NCBI GenBank assembly: GCA_026122225.1
Contig: JANEZZ010001959.1
Location: forward strand, 2,861,501-2,925,500
Length of the DNA stretch: 64,000 bases
Source of the DNA: Heloderma charlesbogerti
Taxonomy: Eukaryota > Chordata > Lepidosauria > Squamata > Helodermatidae
Direction of reading: 5' to 3'
Translations under genes and position numbers: made by a program
Notes under the pieces: generated by a model
Told to the model about the DNA's origin: nothing
The model's input: the letters and a program-made list of their open reading frames with translations, nothing else
The model's database searches: none
Shown: piece after piece, positions 46,710-58,213 of the stretch
How the letters are laid out: each line of letters begins with the position of its first letter
Position numbering within the stretch: position 1 is the stretch's first letter

Positions 46710-47492
46710 TAGGGATGTCAGAGAATTCCGCCATGGATCTCAGAGAGGCCGAATGACAGTGCATTCGGCCCCCTGAAATCCGCGGTGGAACAAAGCCCCC
46801 ACCCCCCCAACCCACGAAAGGTGTGCGAAACGGAGCACTTATCTGCTGCCGTCTGCGCTGACTTGGGAATGGCTGCTGCCCTGCGGCCACCATTCGCTTC
46901 CTATTCATACCTGTCATAGGCTACGTAAATACTTATGTAGTCTATCACGACTAATGCAGGGATGCCTTTTGCGTCCCTGTGGAGGCCATGATAGGCTACG
47001 TAACTATTTACGTAGCCTATCACGGCAAGCCAAAAAAACCGAAGCAGCGTACGCAAATGGTGGCGGCTGTGGCGGCCGCCATTTGCGTTCCCTATTTTGA
47101 GCCGTTTTATTACGGTGAAAAAAAGGGAATGCAAATAGCATAGTGGGTGCTATTTGTGTTCCTCCCCCCCCCGCCATTCTAGCCTACGTACATATTTAGG
47201 GAACGCAAATGGTGGCCGCAAATGGTGCATTTGCATATGCTGTTGTTTTTTTTTGGCTTGCCGTGATAGGCTACATAAATAGTTACGTAGCCTATCATGG
47301 CAGCTTCGCAGGATGCAAATGGCGGCAGCTACAGCATCCACCATTTGCGTCTGCAGCAGCCAGTCCGGTGGCTCTGCGGAGCCACCGTGGAGCGGAGCCA
47401 GACAGTTTAGGATTTTGGGGGGAGGTGTGGAGCGCCTCCCCCCCACTGCAAATCACCCCGTCGGAAAGGTAAGTGACTTTCGTACATCCCTA
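46710..47492. mobile_element. Modular-palindrome hAT-type element
   Basis: It starts TAGGGATGTCAGAGAATTCC and ends GTACATCCCTA, with a perfect 8-bp duplication, CTCTTGGC, at 46702-46709 and 47493-47500. Palindromes of the GATAGGCTACGTAA type occur at about 46915-46949, 46987-47026 and 47261-47300. CGCAAATGGTGGC-type modules lie between. Donor-like motifs face outward at 46837-46844 (ACTTATCT, weak, minus) and 47467-47474 (AGGTAAGT, plus). Confidence 0.92.
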
Positions 47493-47514
47493 CTCTTGGC
47501 TACTGGTCTGGATA

Positions 47515-47834
47515 GGGCAACTACTTATGCATCTCTAAAATAGGAAATGAATCACTGAAAAAGAGGATGCAGGTTTACATAAAGTTTGTATAGGCTCATT
47601 TAAATAAATAAATGAATGAAAATTTAGAAATAATTATTATAATTTAAATAGAGAAATACAATTTTGACGCTAACTGAAAAGTTAGAAATAGTGCTAACTG
47701 TTGATGGGTAACTCTCTATTATTACAGTTCTTTGTCTTTAAACTTTACTTGGAAAGGAGTCAGGGCAGCCGTTTAAATAGAGAATGCCTTCAAATAGAGG
47801 ACTGTCCTCTGTAAAAGAGGACACATGACCACCC
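47515..47834. mobile_element. TA-flanked DNA element (TAGGGTGGCCA family)
   Basis: It ends ACATGACCACCC with TA outside. The left end, near GGGCAACTACTTATGC, is more diverged. It shares 'aaatagaggactgtcctct' with the family. Confidence 0.55.
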
Positions 47835-47836
47835 TA

Positions 47837-48533
47837 CGATAAGTTGCTTTCTGACATCTCTGGCTCAGCTCCTGTGCAACTGAGTATGGGGTGAGGCAAA
47901 GAGTCTCCTACCTGCTCCTAGCTCAGACCACCAAGAGAAACAGATTTCTAAGCCTTTATACTGGTCTGGGAGAATCACCTGACCTTCTCTGGCCTATCAC
48001 TGCAAAGAGGCTTCATTGTTGCATGAGACTTGTCTCTCTCCAGTTCCCTCCTTCCTTCCACCAGAGCTGCCTTGTGATGTGCAGCAGCCTAATATTTTGA
48101 ATCTCTTGCTGGATATCTTTCAGGTGTTGGTTCAAGCCTTGCTGTGGGCACAAGTCCTGATTCTTCAAAGTACGTCATGTTCCCTACCCTCATCTTACCA
48201 TTCTGTCAGTCACAGCACCATTAAGGTTTTCAGAAGTCCCTTTGTGTCCTCCAGAACTTGAAGTCACTGTCTATCTCTTTTTAGTGTGTGATGTGGCAAT
48301 TTAAGTAGGATGTCAAAAAGATTGCTTTGCTTTAAGCCATTTTTAAAAAGTGCCCCACGTTTTTTGTAGGGAGGGGTGAGTTGAGGAAAATGAATCCTAA
48401 AAATGAAGGCTTGGAATATTATTCCTGTGTCAGCCCAAACCAACTTGTCTCCCAAAACAGAATAAAAATGTGTTATTTATAGCTAGCAAGGTTAGGCATG
48501 GTTTGGGCTTTCAAGTCACATAGCACCTTTTGT
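47837..48533. other. No gene recognised
   Basis: Unclassified sequence with short frames. Confidence 0.5.
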
Positions 48534-48541
48534 GTCATACA

Positions 48542-49315
48542 TAGGGGTGTATGAAACCCCACTTACCTGGCTCCACTGGGGTCTGCAGGTAGGGGGAGGT
48601 GATCTGTTCCTCCCCCCCGGAATCCTGCCCAGCCGGCTCTGCTCCTTGGCCAGTCCATGGAGCCGCCAGCCGGGCCGACCCGCAGCAGGGCCTCCACCTG
48701 CTGCTGGGCTGCTGCGGATGCAAATGGCGTCCTGCATAGGGGATGCCATTTGCATCCCTATGCTAGCCCATGATAGGCTACGTAAATATTTACATAGCCT
48801 ATCGCGGTTAAAGCAGGAATGCAAATGGTGTAGGGGATGCCATTTGCGTCCCTGTTTTAGCCGTGATAGGCTACATAAATATTTACATAGCCTATCACGG
48901 CTAAAGCAGGAATGCAAATGGTGTAGGGGATGCCATTTGTATCCCTGCTTTAGCCGTGATAGGCTACGTAAATATTTACATTGCCTATTACGGCTAAAGC
49001 GGGAACACAAATGGTGTAGGGGACGCCATTTGCATCCCTACTTTAGCCGTGATAGGCTACATAAATATGTACGTAGCCTATCACGGGCTAGCATAGGGAC
49101 ACAAATGGCAGCAACTACGATGGCCGCCATTTGTGGCCACAGCAGCCCAGCACTGGCCGGAGCTGCCGCCGCCACTTCATCCACCGCTGGAGCCGCCGCT
49201 GGAGCCACCGCCGCATCTGCCACCAGGTAGGTCCGTCCTGGGGGGATTCCGTGGGGTGGCGGGGGGGGGGAGGCCATTCTGCCACATACTCTGGGAGAGT
49301 TGTCCGCCATCCCTA
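48542..49315. mobile_element. hAT-type element with 93-bp tandem palindrome units
   Basis: It starts TAGGGGTGTATGAAAC and ends TCCGCCATCCCTA, with a perfect 8-bp duplication, GTCATACA, at 48534-48541 and 49316-49323. Four TGATAGGCTACGTAAA-type palindromes start at 48771, 48864, 48957 and 49050, exactly 93 bases apart. Each pair is separated by a CAAATGGTGTAGGGGATGCC-type palindrome. Donor-like motifs face outward at 48561-48568 (ACTTACCT, minus) and 49224-49232 (CAGGTAGGT, plus). Confidence 0.92.
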
Positions 49316-49436
49316 GTCATACAGAATTAATAATGATAGATGTCTCATAATCATGACTTTCCCCCTCCTACTGTAGCCTGTGTAGATTAGAGCTGTGCAG
49401 AAATGGCCTCTCAAAATTCTCCAGCCTATTTGAGAG

Positions 49437-50689
49437 TAGGGCTGTACAAACCCCACTCACCGTTCCGGTTCAGGGTGTCCACAGTGGGGAGGAGGCGATC
49501 GGTCCCTCCCCCCGGAATCCTCCCTGGCTGGCTCTGTAAAAAAAAAAAAAATACGTAGCCTATCACAGCTAAAGCAGGGATGCAAATGTAGGGATGTACG
49601 AAAGCTCCACCACGGATCTTGGGGAGGCCCCGAAATCGGTGGTGGAACAGCCCCCCGCCCCCCCCGGGATGGGACTTACCTTAGGCGGATCTTCCTGGCG
49701 GCAGCGGCAGCTCCAGCGGCGGCTCCGGCGGTGGTTCGGCGGCGGTGGCTGCAGTGGCCGGTCTTCTGAGCAGCTGCTGCCGCCGCCATTTCCAGGTAAA
49801 ACAAACAAACAAACAAAAAATGTGATAGGCTACATAAAGATTTACGTAGCCTATCACAGCTAGATTTAAAAAAAACACCATGATAGGCTACGTAAATGTT
49901 TACGTAGCCTATCACGGCTGATTTTTTAAAAAAACCCCGCGCGTACGCAAATGGCGGCGCTCATGGGCACCGACATTTGCGTTCCTTATTTTGGCACGTC
50001 TTAGTCTACGTAAACATTTACGTAGACTAAGATGGCGAAAATAAGGGGAACGCAAATAGCGTAGCGTATACGCTATTTGCGTTCCCCTTATTTTCGCCGT
50101 CTTAGTGTACGTAAATGTTTACGTAGACTAAGACATGCCAAAATAAGGAACGCAAATGGCGGCACCCATGGGCGCCGCCATTTGCATACATGCGTTTTTT
50201 TTTTAAAAAAATCAGCCGTGATAGGCTACGTAAACATTTATGTAGCCTATCACGGCTGACTGCAGGGACACAAACGGCGGTGGCTACGGCCGCCGCCATT
50301 TGCGTCCCTGCTAGCCAGCGGCCGGATGTCCGGCTGCTGGCGGAGCCGGCTGACAGCTCCGCAGAATCCCTGCGGAGTGGAGCTGGCCGGCCAGGATTCC
50401 GGGGGGGAGGAATGGAACGCCTCCCCCCCAGCATCAACATAATCCGCGGAAAGGTAAGTACCTTTTGTACATCCCTACGCAAATGGCACCCGCTACGCCA
50501 GATGCCATTTGTAGCCGCAGACCGGGGCAGCGGATGGCAGCGGATGGACCGGACCAACCAGCAGCAGGTAGGGTCTGTCCAGGGAGAATTTCGCGGGGAA
50601 GTGGTCTGTTCTGCCACGGACTCTGGGGGGTCGGATTCTAAAGAATCCGGCATCATTGGAGTCTGTGGCAGAATTCTCCGCCATCCCTA
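49437..50689. mobile_element. Middle hAT-type element of the nest
   Basis: It starts TAGGGCTGTACAAACC and ends TCTCCGCCATCCCTA, with a perfect 8-bp duplication, TTTGAGAG, at 49429-49436 and 50690-50697. Donor-like motifs face outward at 49455-49462 (ACTCACCG, minus) and 50565-50573 (CAGGTAGGG, plus). Its body is split by the inner element. Confidence 0.92.
49589..50477. mobile_element. Inner modular-palindrome hAT-type element
   Basis: It starts TAGGGATGTACGAAAG and ends TTTTGTACATCCCTA. The flanking 8-mers are TGCAAATG (49581-49588) and CGCAAATG (50478-50485), seven of eight matching. The core, about 49878-50255, is one inverted repeat centred near 50068. It contains nested TGATAGGCTACGTAAA, TAGTCTACGTAAA and CGCAAATGGCGGC palindromes. 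Donor-like motifs face outward at 49674-49683 (minus) and 50452-50459 (plus). Confidence 0.92.
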
Positions 50690-51304
50690 TTTGAGAGCAG
50701 AGAAATGGGAGGGACAATTTCACTAAATTTCTCTAGGGGAGGAGAAATTCTCCAACAGTTTCTCACAGAGAGGGCTCACTATTGGCAGGGGTTGTAGCAC
50801 CGGCTCTTCCTTTTTTCTTAAGGGTTTTTGGTTCTTTGCACTGATTCTGTAGGTCGCAACAGCATCAACTGTGTTGAGGCTTCCACTTTTTTGAGGCAGA
50901 ATTTTGAATTTCTTTTGGTAGTATTTTTGAGCGTGTAGGGAAATATTCTCTGTATTGTACATATTTCCATTGCTCTGCAGCCTCCCAGGCCAACTGCACT
51001 TTCTGAACTGAAAAAGCCCCATGGGAGGAATTGCCTCATGATGTCTTTAACTGAAGTGCAGGAAGCCGAGGAGGCTACAGGCTGCCACAGAGATTACTGT
51101 ACAATGACAGACAGGACACTCATGCACAATTCTCCGCCACTTCATAATACAGTAAGCACAAGAACCCCAAACTCAACCCATGAGTATTTCTCCAAAATTT
51201 CTCCTCCATTGAATTTCTTTTTGAAAGCAGATCATTTTCTTTCAAACTGAATGAGAATGGTCAAAAAATGTGGGAGAAATTTTAGGCACAGCACTAGTGT
51301 AGAT

Positions 51305-51921
51305 CTTGCCAGGGCCTGAAATGATAGCTTGTCCACAGGCAAAGTAGGGGGGGGGGAGGTGGCAGCGGTCCTTCCCCTTAGTCCCCAGCCAAAGCTCTTG
51401 CATAATGAACTGTGTCCTCCTTGCCCAATTGCCTAATTGTCTACCTGGCTTTTAAGGCAGTTTGACAAGCTGTGCATGCCACCAATGCAATGCCTTCCCT
51501 AACTCTTGTGAGGTCTTGTGCTCTTGTGGGAACAGAGAAGAGCATCCCCCTTGCCATAGCAACCAGCCTCCTGCTCTGTCCTAGCAGTAACTATGGGAAG
51601 CCCTCCTGTTGCCCCAGCAACTAGGGTGTATACCTCTGCCTCATGCTGTTCAGTGGCTTTACTAGTAGGAGGAAGGCTGCCACCATCCCTGGCTGGCTTG
51701 TCTCATCTTTCTATCTCAGTGATGGTGCTACAGAAACCAGCTCTGTACATTTGTAAAGATTTACAAATGAATGGATGGCTCTATAAAAAGACAATGTTTC
51801 CCAGACTGTTGATGCTGGAGCATAGGTTTTTTTCCCCTGGATTAACATTGGAAACAAAATTTACTCTACCTGCCCCCTCTCTCATCTATCTATCATCTAT
51901 CTGTCGTCTATCATCCATCCG

Positions 51922-51983
<62 letters not shown>

Positions 51984-53838
51984 ATCTATCTCTATACCTA
52001 TATCATCTATATCTATCTCCACATACATTTTCTCAGTCTACTCACAGGACAGAGGGCAGGCATCTACCTTTAAACCTTTTAATTAATATTGCCTCCTGGG
52101 TGTTTTATCATGCCTTTGGACAAGTTGGCCAAGAGAAAAACAGCTGGGGAGAAGAAGAGATTTGGGATGGGGGGGACAGACACGAATACAGGCAGCGGAA
52201 GAGTTCAGCACCTCTTCTTGCCCACCTTTGTTGTGCTTTAAATCTTCCTCCCACGTAGGAATTTGGCACAGACTGCATTCTAACTTGCAGTTTTGCTGCT
52301 GTTTCTACTTTGGTCTCCAATAACCCAAAGAGAAAAGAATGCGTAAACCCACCTCAAACAGCTTTTTTGTACTTTTATGATTCTATGAGCACATCCCTGT
52401 ACAACCTACTACATTTATGTCTTTGAAAAAGCATCCACTTTTGATTTCTAATAATCTCAGAGGATGGCTTAATACTTTTTCATAACATTGTACTAATGCA
52501 TTGTCTGGCCACTGTGTGGTTTTATGTCTCTTACTCAGCTTAGACACAAATGAGACTGCCATTGTGCTGTCTGACCTTTCCTTTCACTATCCATCCATTT
52601 ACAACTTGTCCAAGAGAGCATTAAGTAAAAGTAACAAAATTAATGCTGATCTGTTGTTAATTTTTATAATACTTGCTTAGTACAAATGCTGTTAATTGCC
52701 CTCATTATCTTGTCTTCTCATGTTTAATTGATTGTAACTGTGAGGCTTACAGTATATACTTTTTCATCCTTCTCCAAGTGATCTTTGAGGACATAGAAGA
52801 AAATAATCATATTCCAAATTGATTTTTGGAGATTGTTCCATTTCTCAATGCTTTAAACTGATGTGATTGCTCATAATGATAATCATGTCTAGTTTGTCCT
52901 ACAGCCCTGCCAGGACTGCTGTCAAGGGTAGACATGGTTGGGCACCTGCCAAGGGCCCACACTCCAGCAGGTGCCCATTGAGAGGCACCTGGAGTTACTC
53001 CTCTTCACCATTGCAACCTGATTGTTCATCTGCCTTTCATTCTGGCCCAGACAATGGTGGTGATGAGAAGGAGTAGTAGTAGTTGCCACTTGCTGATTGG
53101 CTTTCTGTCTTTCAAGCATGCTCATGGTAGCAATGAGAGAGATGTTGAGGAGCAATAGCAGCTGGTGATAATGGTGGTGAGAAGGAAGACTCACTGAGGG
53201 ATGGGACCCATTGAGGGTATCTTGCCCAAGGCCACTGAGCCCCACTATATTAAAGCATATCTACACTACAAATTTATGCTGGCTTTATATCTGTCAAGGT
53301 TTAACAGTCAAGGTTTCTCCTTGTTTGGTGTGGAATGAGGCCTACAGCCAGCCTCTTGAGCTCAAACCTCCTGGAAGAGATATGCAGAACTGAAAAAGTT
53401 GACAGTTCCTTCCAATCTCCATAGAAGTAGGAAGAGAGAATTTCAAAGAAACTCTGGCAGGCAAGCTGGCAGAGGCTTGGGTGGTACTAAAACAAAATGA
53501 AAACAAAACACCTTGATTATCTTTAATCAAAGCAATTCACTGCAGAGGAAAAGCCAATGAATGAGTTTCTACACATTTTGTGGCATTTATATCCTGGTTT
53601 GGAGTACATGAGTCAGCTTTGAGGTTACATATTAAAATTACATCCTCTAAGATGAAAGATGAGCAAATATTCTTGCTTAATTAGCATGCACTTGAGCTAG
53701 AAGCAGGCACATGCTGTATCGACCAAATCGTCTTTAAATTAAAGCTGAGTTCAAGAGCTGAGAAGCATCTTTCCCCATAGTCCTGATTAACCCTATCAAT
53801 AGTGACATCAGTGGTTTACCCAGGAAATATCCAGATTA
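51305..53838. other. No gene recognised
   Basis: Mostly unique-looking sequence. A (CTAT)n microsatellite lies at 51921-51982. Several medium open frames have no recognisable domain; the longest crosses the microsatellite. Confidence 0.5.
51921..51982. repeat. (CTAT)n microsatellite
   Basis: About 15 uninterrupted tetranucleotide units, with interrupted units on either side. Confidence 0.97.
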
Positions 53839-54003
53839 GAATCATAGAATCATAGGGTTGGAAGGGGCCTACAAGACCATCGAGTCCAACCCCCTGCTCA
53901 GTGCAGGAAGCCTGATTCCCAGGTGGTCTCCCATCCAAGTACTAACCAGGGCTGACCCTGCTTAGCTTCCAAGATCAGATGAGATCAGGCACAACCAGCC
54001 TTT
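53839..54003 (-). mobile_element. 5S rRNA-headed SINE with CR1-like tail
   Basis: Second copy of the family at 44851. On the minus strand it keeps AAGCTAAGCAGGGTCAGC and TACTTGGATGGGAGACC of the 5S internal promoter. A tail follows with CGATGGTCTTGTAGGCCCCT and a final ATTCTATGATT typical of CR1. It is closer to 5S rRNA than the other copy. Confidence 0.88.
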
Positions 54004-54426
54004 TTTAATCACCTGTCGCTAGGATAATAATATCTCTTCAGGCCACAGGTCCTAGGGCATAGGATGATCTGCCTTTAGCATCTCCAGCTTGCATCACCAG
54101 CTTAAGCAAACTTTGATTCAACAAACAATAGATCTCATTTACTTTTCTAATTGAGGCTTTCTATACATTAGGAGAAACTTCCCCATGGTAAGAGCTGTAC
54201 TGTAGTGGAAGAGACTGCTTCAGGTGGTGGCAGGCTCTCATTTGCTGGAGGTATTTAAGCAGAGGTTGCACAGCCATCTATCAGAGATGCAGTAGTTACA
54301 TCATGCAATGCACATCCTGCACTGGGCAGCGGCACCCAAAGGAGGTCATCAATCTGCATGGTACGAAGAGTCTTCATAAATCTTCTAAAATCATGAATGA
54401 CATAAGGTGGGATGCACATAACCCCC
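54004..54426. other. No gene recognised
   Basis: Unclassified sequence. Confidence 0.5.
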
Positions 54427-54434
54427 CTCACACA

Positions 54435-54794
54435 TAGGGATGTCCGTCACTAGGAAGCCTGGTTCTTTTTTGGCTTGACAGAGTTCCATGGAGCGTATGA
54501 CTCAGTTTGGGTTTGCAAGCTGAGCTGGGGGCTTTCCCCAAACTCTGGGAACTTTTTTTGCACATTTTGGTTTTTTTTTTGGTGCTGAGCTGTAATTTGT
54601 ACAAATTGCTCAGAAATTTGCATAAATTGCAAGCTCCTTCCCCTGTGCAAAATGCCCAGAAAATCCACAAACTGGCCTGACTCACTGCAGACAGAGTCAA
54701 GCTCTGTAGCAGGAACTGGAATAAAGTCCAGGGATGCAAACCTATGAAAACTCATCAAACTCCACCCCCCAATTGGATTTATTTGACATCCCTA
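54435..54794. mobile_element. Short hAT-type element
   Basis: It starts TAGGGATGTCCGTC and ends TTTGACATCCCTA, with a perfect 8-bp duplication, CTCACACA, at 54427-54434 and 54795-54802. The interior is AT-rich, without palindromic modules or a clear donor motif, so it is a separate subfamily. Confidence 0.88.
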
Positions 54795-54802
54795 CTCACA
54801 CA

Positions 54803-55179
54803 TTTGCCTACTGAATGAGGGGGGCATGGGGCCACATGAGCTAGCCCCACTCTCTGTTGATGTGCGCACCAGTTATGTCCTCCCCCATCTGCACATTCTG
54901 TGAGTGTGAGAATAATTCTGTGAGCTCCTTCTTACACTTGCTGAACATGAAGCTGTCCTGCAGCCTCCTCATGCATTGGCAGAATGTGTGAGGTGGGTTC
55001 CATGTGCCCATTTATAATGTCATTGTGCACAGCAATTCTTTTTCTTCACAAGTGGAAGTCAATGGAACAGAGATGTCATCATGTCTCATTTCACTCAGCT
55101 TTACCAGGGAGATGCAGGAAAAGCCATTGTTTGGTGGCTGCCACACTTCCCCTGTAATGAGTAGTTAAGGCCCAAAGGC
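54803..55179. other. No gene recognised
   Basis: Unclassified sequence. Confidence 0.5.
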
Positions 55180-55410
55180 TCAGTTTCAGGATATCCAGAG
55201 GTGCTGTGATTCCATTCAAGGTTTCAGTTACCACCAGCCAAAACACTAATGGTGCCATCCAAGGTACTGAAATGTGCTATTCCAGGTGCTGAAACCATTT
55301 TGGGGTGAGGTTCAGCGCTCTGGATAGCACCTTGGATAGCACTATTAGAGTTTTGGCTGGTGGTAGCTAAAATCCTGAATGGAATCACAGCGCCTCTGGA
55401 ACTGAAGTCA
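55180..55410. mobile_element. Foldback element
   Basis: Arms of about 70 bases face each other. CCAGAGGTGCTGTGATTCCA (about 55195) is answered by GGAATCACAGCGCCTCTGG (about 55381). CCACCAGCCAAAAC is answered by GTTTTGGCTGGTGG. The arms have diverged. Target duplication not found. Confidence 0.7.
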
Positions 55411-56545
55411 CCAGCCTCCACTGATAATAATAGATACTGACCTCCTAAATGGGTTGCTGTAATGCTTACTTTGTTAATGATCAAAAAGGCATTGTATAAA
55501 TGCTAAGGATTATTATTTATGCATATTATCATATGACTGTAGGGAATGATGCTAACAAACAGTTCAGAATCTGGAGCCACAAGTGGATTCCGTCTCACCT
55601 TTAAATCTACAATATTTAGATTTATCTAGATAAATCTACAGTATATATTTATAATTATAAGCCTGGTAGAATCACCTTCTAGTTACCTTTCTACACAGCT
55701 GTAGTTAAATAGGAGGATGTGTAGAAGAGAAAAGAAAGAAAGATGTGCAGTAGAAATACAGAGAATAACATTTATTTAACCATTTGACTTTAATTATTAT
55801 AGGCTGTCTCATTGCTGACAAAAATGTTATATTTCTTCTTTTCTCCTCTCTTCTTTGCAATATTGTTCAGCTTTTCCACAAAGTAATTTCCATTTAGTTT
55901 CCATGTCTCATGAGGTTGTTGAGAATGGTGTTTACGTTTCATCTCACATTAAGTTGTGATGTGTGGGTTTGACTTTGCTGATTCACTTGGAGGAAGGGCA
56001 TTTGCTTGGTGCACAGAAATCTCACGAATCGGTGTGGCTTGTTTGTCATTTGCTATTCAGGGAAGGTGGGCTTGCTCTCCTTCTGTCTTAATAAAAATGT
56101 CTTTCATTGGTAAGATGGATGCATTCAACAACGATAACTTCTGGAAGGAAAATACGTGCAAAACTCACTAATATAGAAAAAAAGATTGCCGCCAGCAGAC
56201 CTAAACCAGACTGGCAGATGATGGAATTACTGGGCAACCCAGAAAGAAATATATGTATTTATATGCCTTGATTGAAGTTAGAATGAAAGACTTAAAAGAA
56301 CTGTGTGTAGTCTCCTTCTATCCCATTGCAATTCTTCAACCCTCCTTCCTTTTCTCCTCCCTGATGTTTCTTTCCCTCCTCAGTATATTGTATTGTGTTG
56401 TGTTGTACTGTATTATAATATTTATGGTCCCACACAGAGCCCCCAAAGTGGTTTACAAAACTCAGTGCGAACAAGAAAAATCTAAAAATGAGAATACTCA
56501 GTAAAAACAAACAAACAAACAAACAAACAAACACACATTAACCAC
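55411..56545. other. No gene recognised
   Basis: AT-rich sequence with an (AAAC)n run at about 56506-56532. Confidence 0.5.
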
Positions 56546-56547
56546 AA

Positions 56548-56735
56548 CAGGAAGCTGTCTTATACTGAGTCAGACCATTGGTTCATCTAGCCCAGTTGTC
56601 AACATTGACTGGTAGTGGCTCTCCAGGGTTTGAGGCAAGAATCTTTCTAGTCCAACCTGGAGATGCCAGGGACTGAATGTGGAAGCTTTTGAATGTAAAG
56701 CATTTGCTTAGCCACTGAGACACAACCCTTTCCTG
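56548..56735 (-). mobile_element. tRNA-derived SINE
   Basis: On the minus strand a tRNA-like head (TCAGTGGCTAAGCAAATGCT, then box B-like CACATTCAGTCCCTGGC) is followed by CCCTGGAGAGCCACTACCAG. A LINE-like tail follows, GACTCAGTATAAGACAGCTT. It is a moderately diverged copy of a common lizard repeat. Confidence 0.7.
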
Positions 56736-58036
56736 AGCAAAAAAGCAGCACAGAAACAATCACAATATCAAATGCACAACAGAACCTTTTTGACAGTCTT
56801 CCTGAAGACAGGGAAGGAAGGAGGCTTCCCAAGAAAGGGAGTCCCAGAGTCCTGAGGAGTTCTTAACAGGCAAGCAGAATCCTATGGGAGCAGGGTGGGG
56901 AGATCAAGTGGAGAGAGGTTTAAACCTCTCCTCTCCACAATCTCTCCCCCCAACCCCCGCAGATTGGGAAATTGCTGAGCAGTGGCAAAAAATGAGCTGT
57001 GGTATGAGGAGCCCCCAACTCAAGATACTCCAGCCCCCTTGAAATGGTGGCTCCCAAAGGAGAAAGCTTCCTTTGCCTCTAGCCCCTCACCTTTCCCAAG
57101 GGAAACAGTGCTGAGCACTGAAGAAGAGGGCGCTGCTTCACCAACCCAACCTGCTATACGGATATGGTGAAGCACAGAGCTTTGTCTCTTTTCCAGCTAA
57201 GATCAAAGCCTATCAGGCTGGTGAAGAAAGGACTGGATATATGGCAATAAAAGAGAGGGGTGTGTGTGTGCTGGTCCTGCCCACTGTTCATTTTGACCCT
57301 ACCCACTTTTAAATCTGGTCCTGCCCACTGATGACATGAGGTCCCTGGAAGATTAGCCAGGAGGGGATGTGGCTGTCTGACTGAAAATGGTTCCTCACCT
57401 CTGCTCCAAGAGTGACCAAGCTGCTTTAAACAACTGGGCCCCTCCCACCACCAGTTCCTACTCTGATAGATGGTAAGGATGCCCCACAGCACATTCCAAA
57501 CTGGCTTTTGACAGGAGAAGCCAAACTGACCATTAGTGTCCTTGTCCCTTAACCCAGGCCATACCAACACCTAAATGGGGGGCTACTTTGCATGACTTAC
57601 TACCTACGCTATCTGCTCCAGTGCTACCAATATCACTGTTTCTTGCCTCTTGATTCCACTCACTATGCAACTGATATTAGCCACAATGGAAGGTACTTGG
57701 CTAATGCAACAGAAACCTCTTTGCTACTTTCAGTAAAGTGGCCTGGCTCATTTCCACGCATTGAGGATCTTGGCACTATTATTTGCTTCGTTTCACTCAT
57801 CTGATTTCTCTTTGCAGGTTCAAGGACCCTTCACTCCTCGGCATTTCCAATCATAATAGTCTAGATGGTTTGTTTAGGATTAATTATTTCATATTTGTAT
57901 AGAGCATTGAAAAGGGCAAGAAGTTAATTGCTAATCAGTTCCTATGGCACATATATACCTGTGCTTGTCATTCATGTTAAGTGGTGGGTACATGTTCTGC
58001 ATTGTGAAACAATCTCGGTAGACCGTTTTGTCAAAG
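56736..58036. other. No gene recognised
   Basis: Unclassified sequence with several short open frames. Confidence 0.5.
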
Positions 58037-58044
58037 CTCTAGAT

Positions 58045-58175
58045 CAGGGCTGGGGAATGCCCTCCGGATGGTGTTGGACTGCAACTCCCATCACCCTAGC
58101 CAGCACAGCTAGTGGTGAGGGGTGAGGGGGTTGTAGTTCAACAACATCCAGAGGGCCACATGTTCACCACCCCTG
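58045..58175. mobile_element. Small hAT-type MITE
   Basis: It starts CAGGGCTGGGGAATGC and ends TGTTCACCACCCCTG. The flanking 8-mers CTCTAGAT (58037-58044) and CTCTATAT (58176-58183) match at seven of eight positions. The interior contains TGCAACTCCCATCACCCT. The termini are of Charlie-like hAT type. Confidence 0.85.
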
Positions 58176-58213
58176 CTCTATATCTTCTGCTTCAGTGACA
58201 CATCTCAGAAATG

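Larger units (their letters stand above)
49388..51296. mobile_element. Outer hAT-type element of a three-level nest
   Basis: It starts TAGAGCTGTGCAG and ends TAGGCACAGCACTA, with a perfect 8-bp duplication, GTGTAGAT, at 49380-49387 and 51297-51304. Removing the inner element leaves about 650 bases. These resemble the fragment at 17294-17505, which lacks the insertion at the corresponding place, so this was one continuous element before it was hit. Confidence 0.9.

Noticed and set aside
48771..49090. CRISPR-like array, because of regularly spaced repeats
   Set aside because: The spacers are themselves repeats, the units lie inside a transposon with target duplications, and the genome is vertebrate.
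48532..49230. 232-residue open frame at 48532-49230
   Set aside because: It crosses the 93-bp palindrome units, so the protein is a repeat of DRLRKYLHSLSRLKQ-like words produced by the repeat. Similar frames exist on both strands.
51593..52258. 221-residue open frame at 51593-52258
   Set aside because: It runs through a (CTAT)n microsatellite and has no recognisable domain.
53905..54003. A genuine 5S rRNA gene
   Set aside because: The 5S-like part is incomplete and joined directly to a CR1-type tail. It is a SINE.
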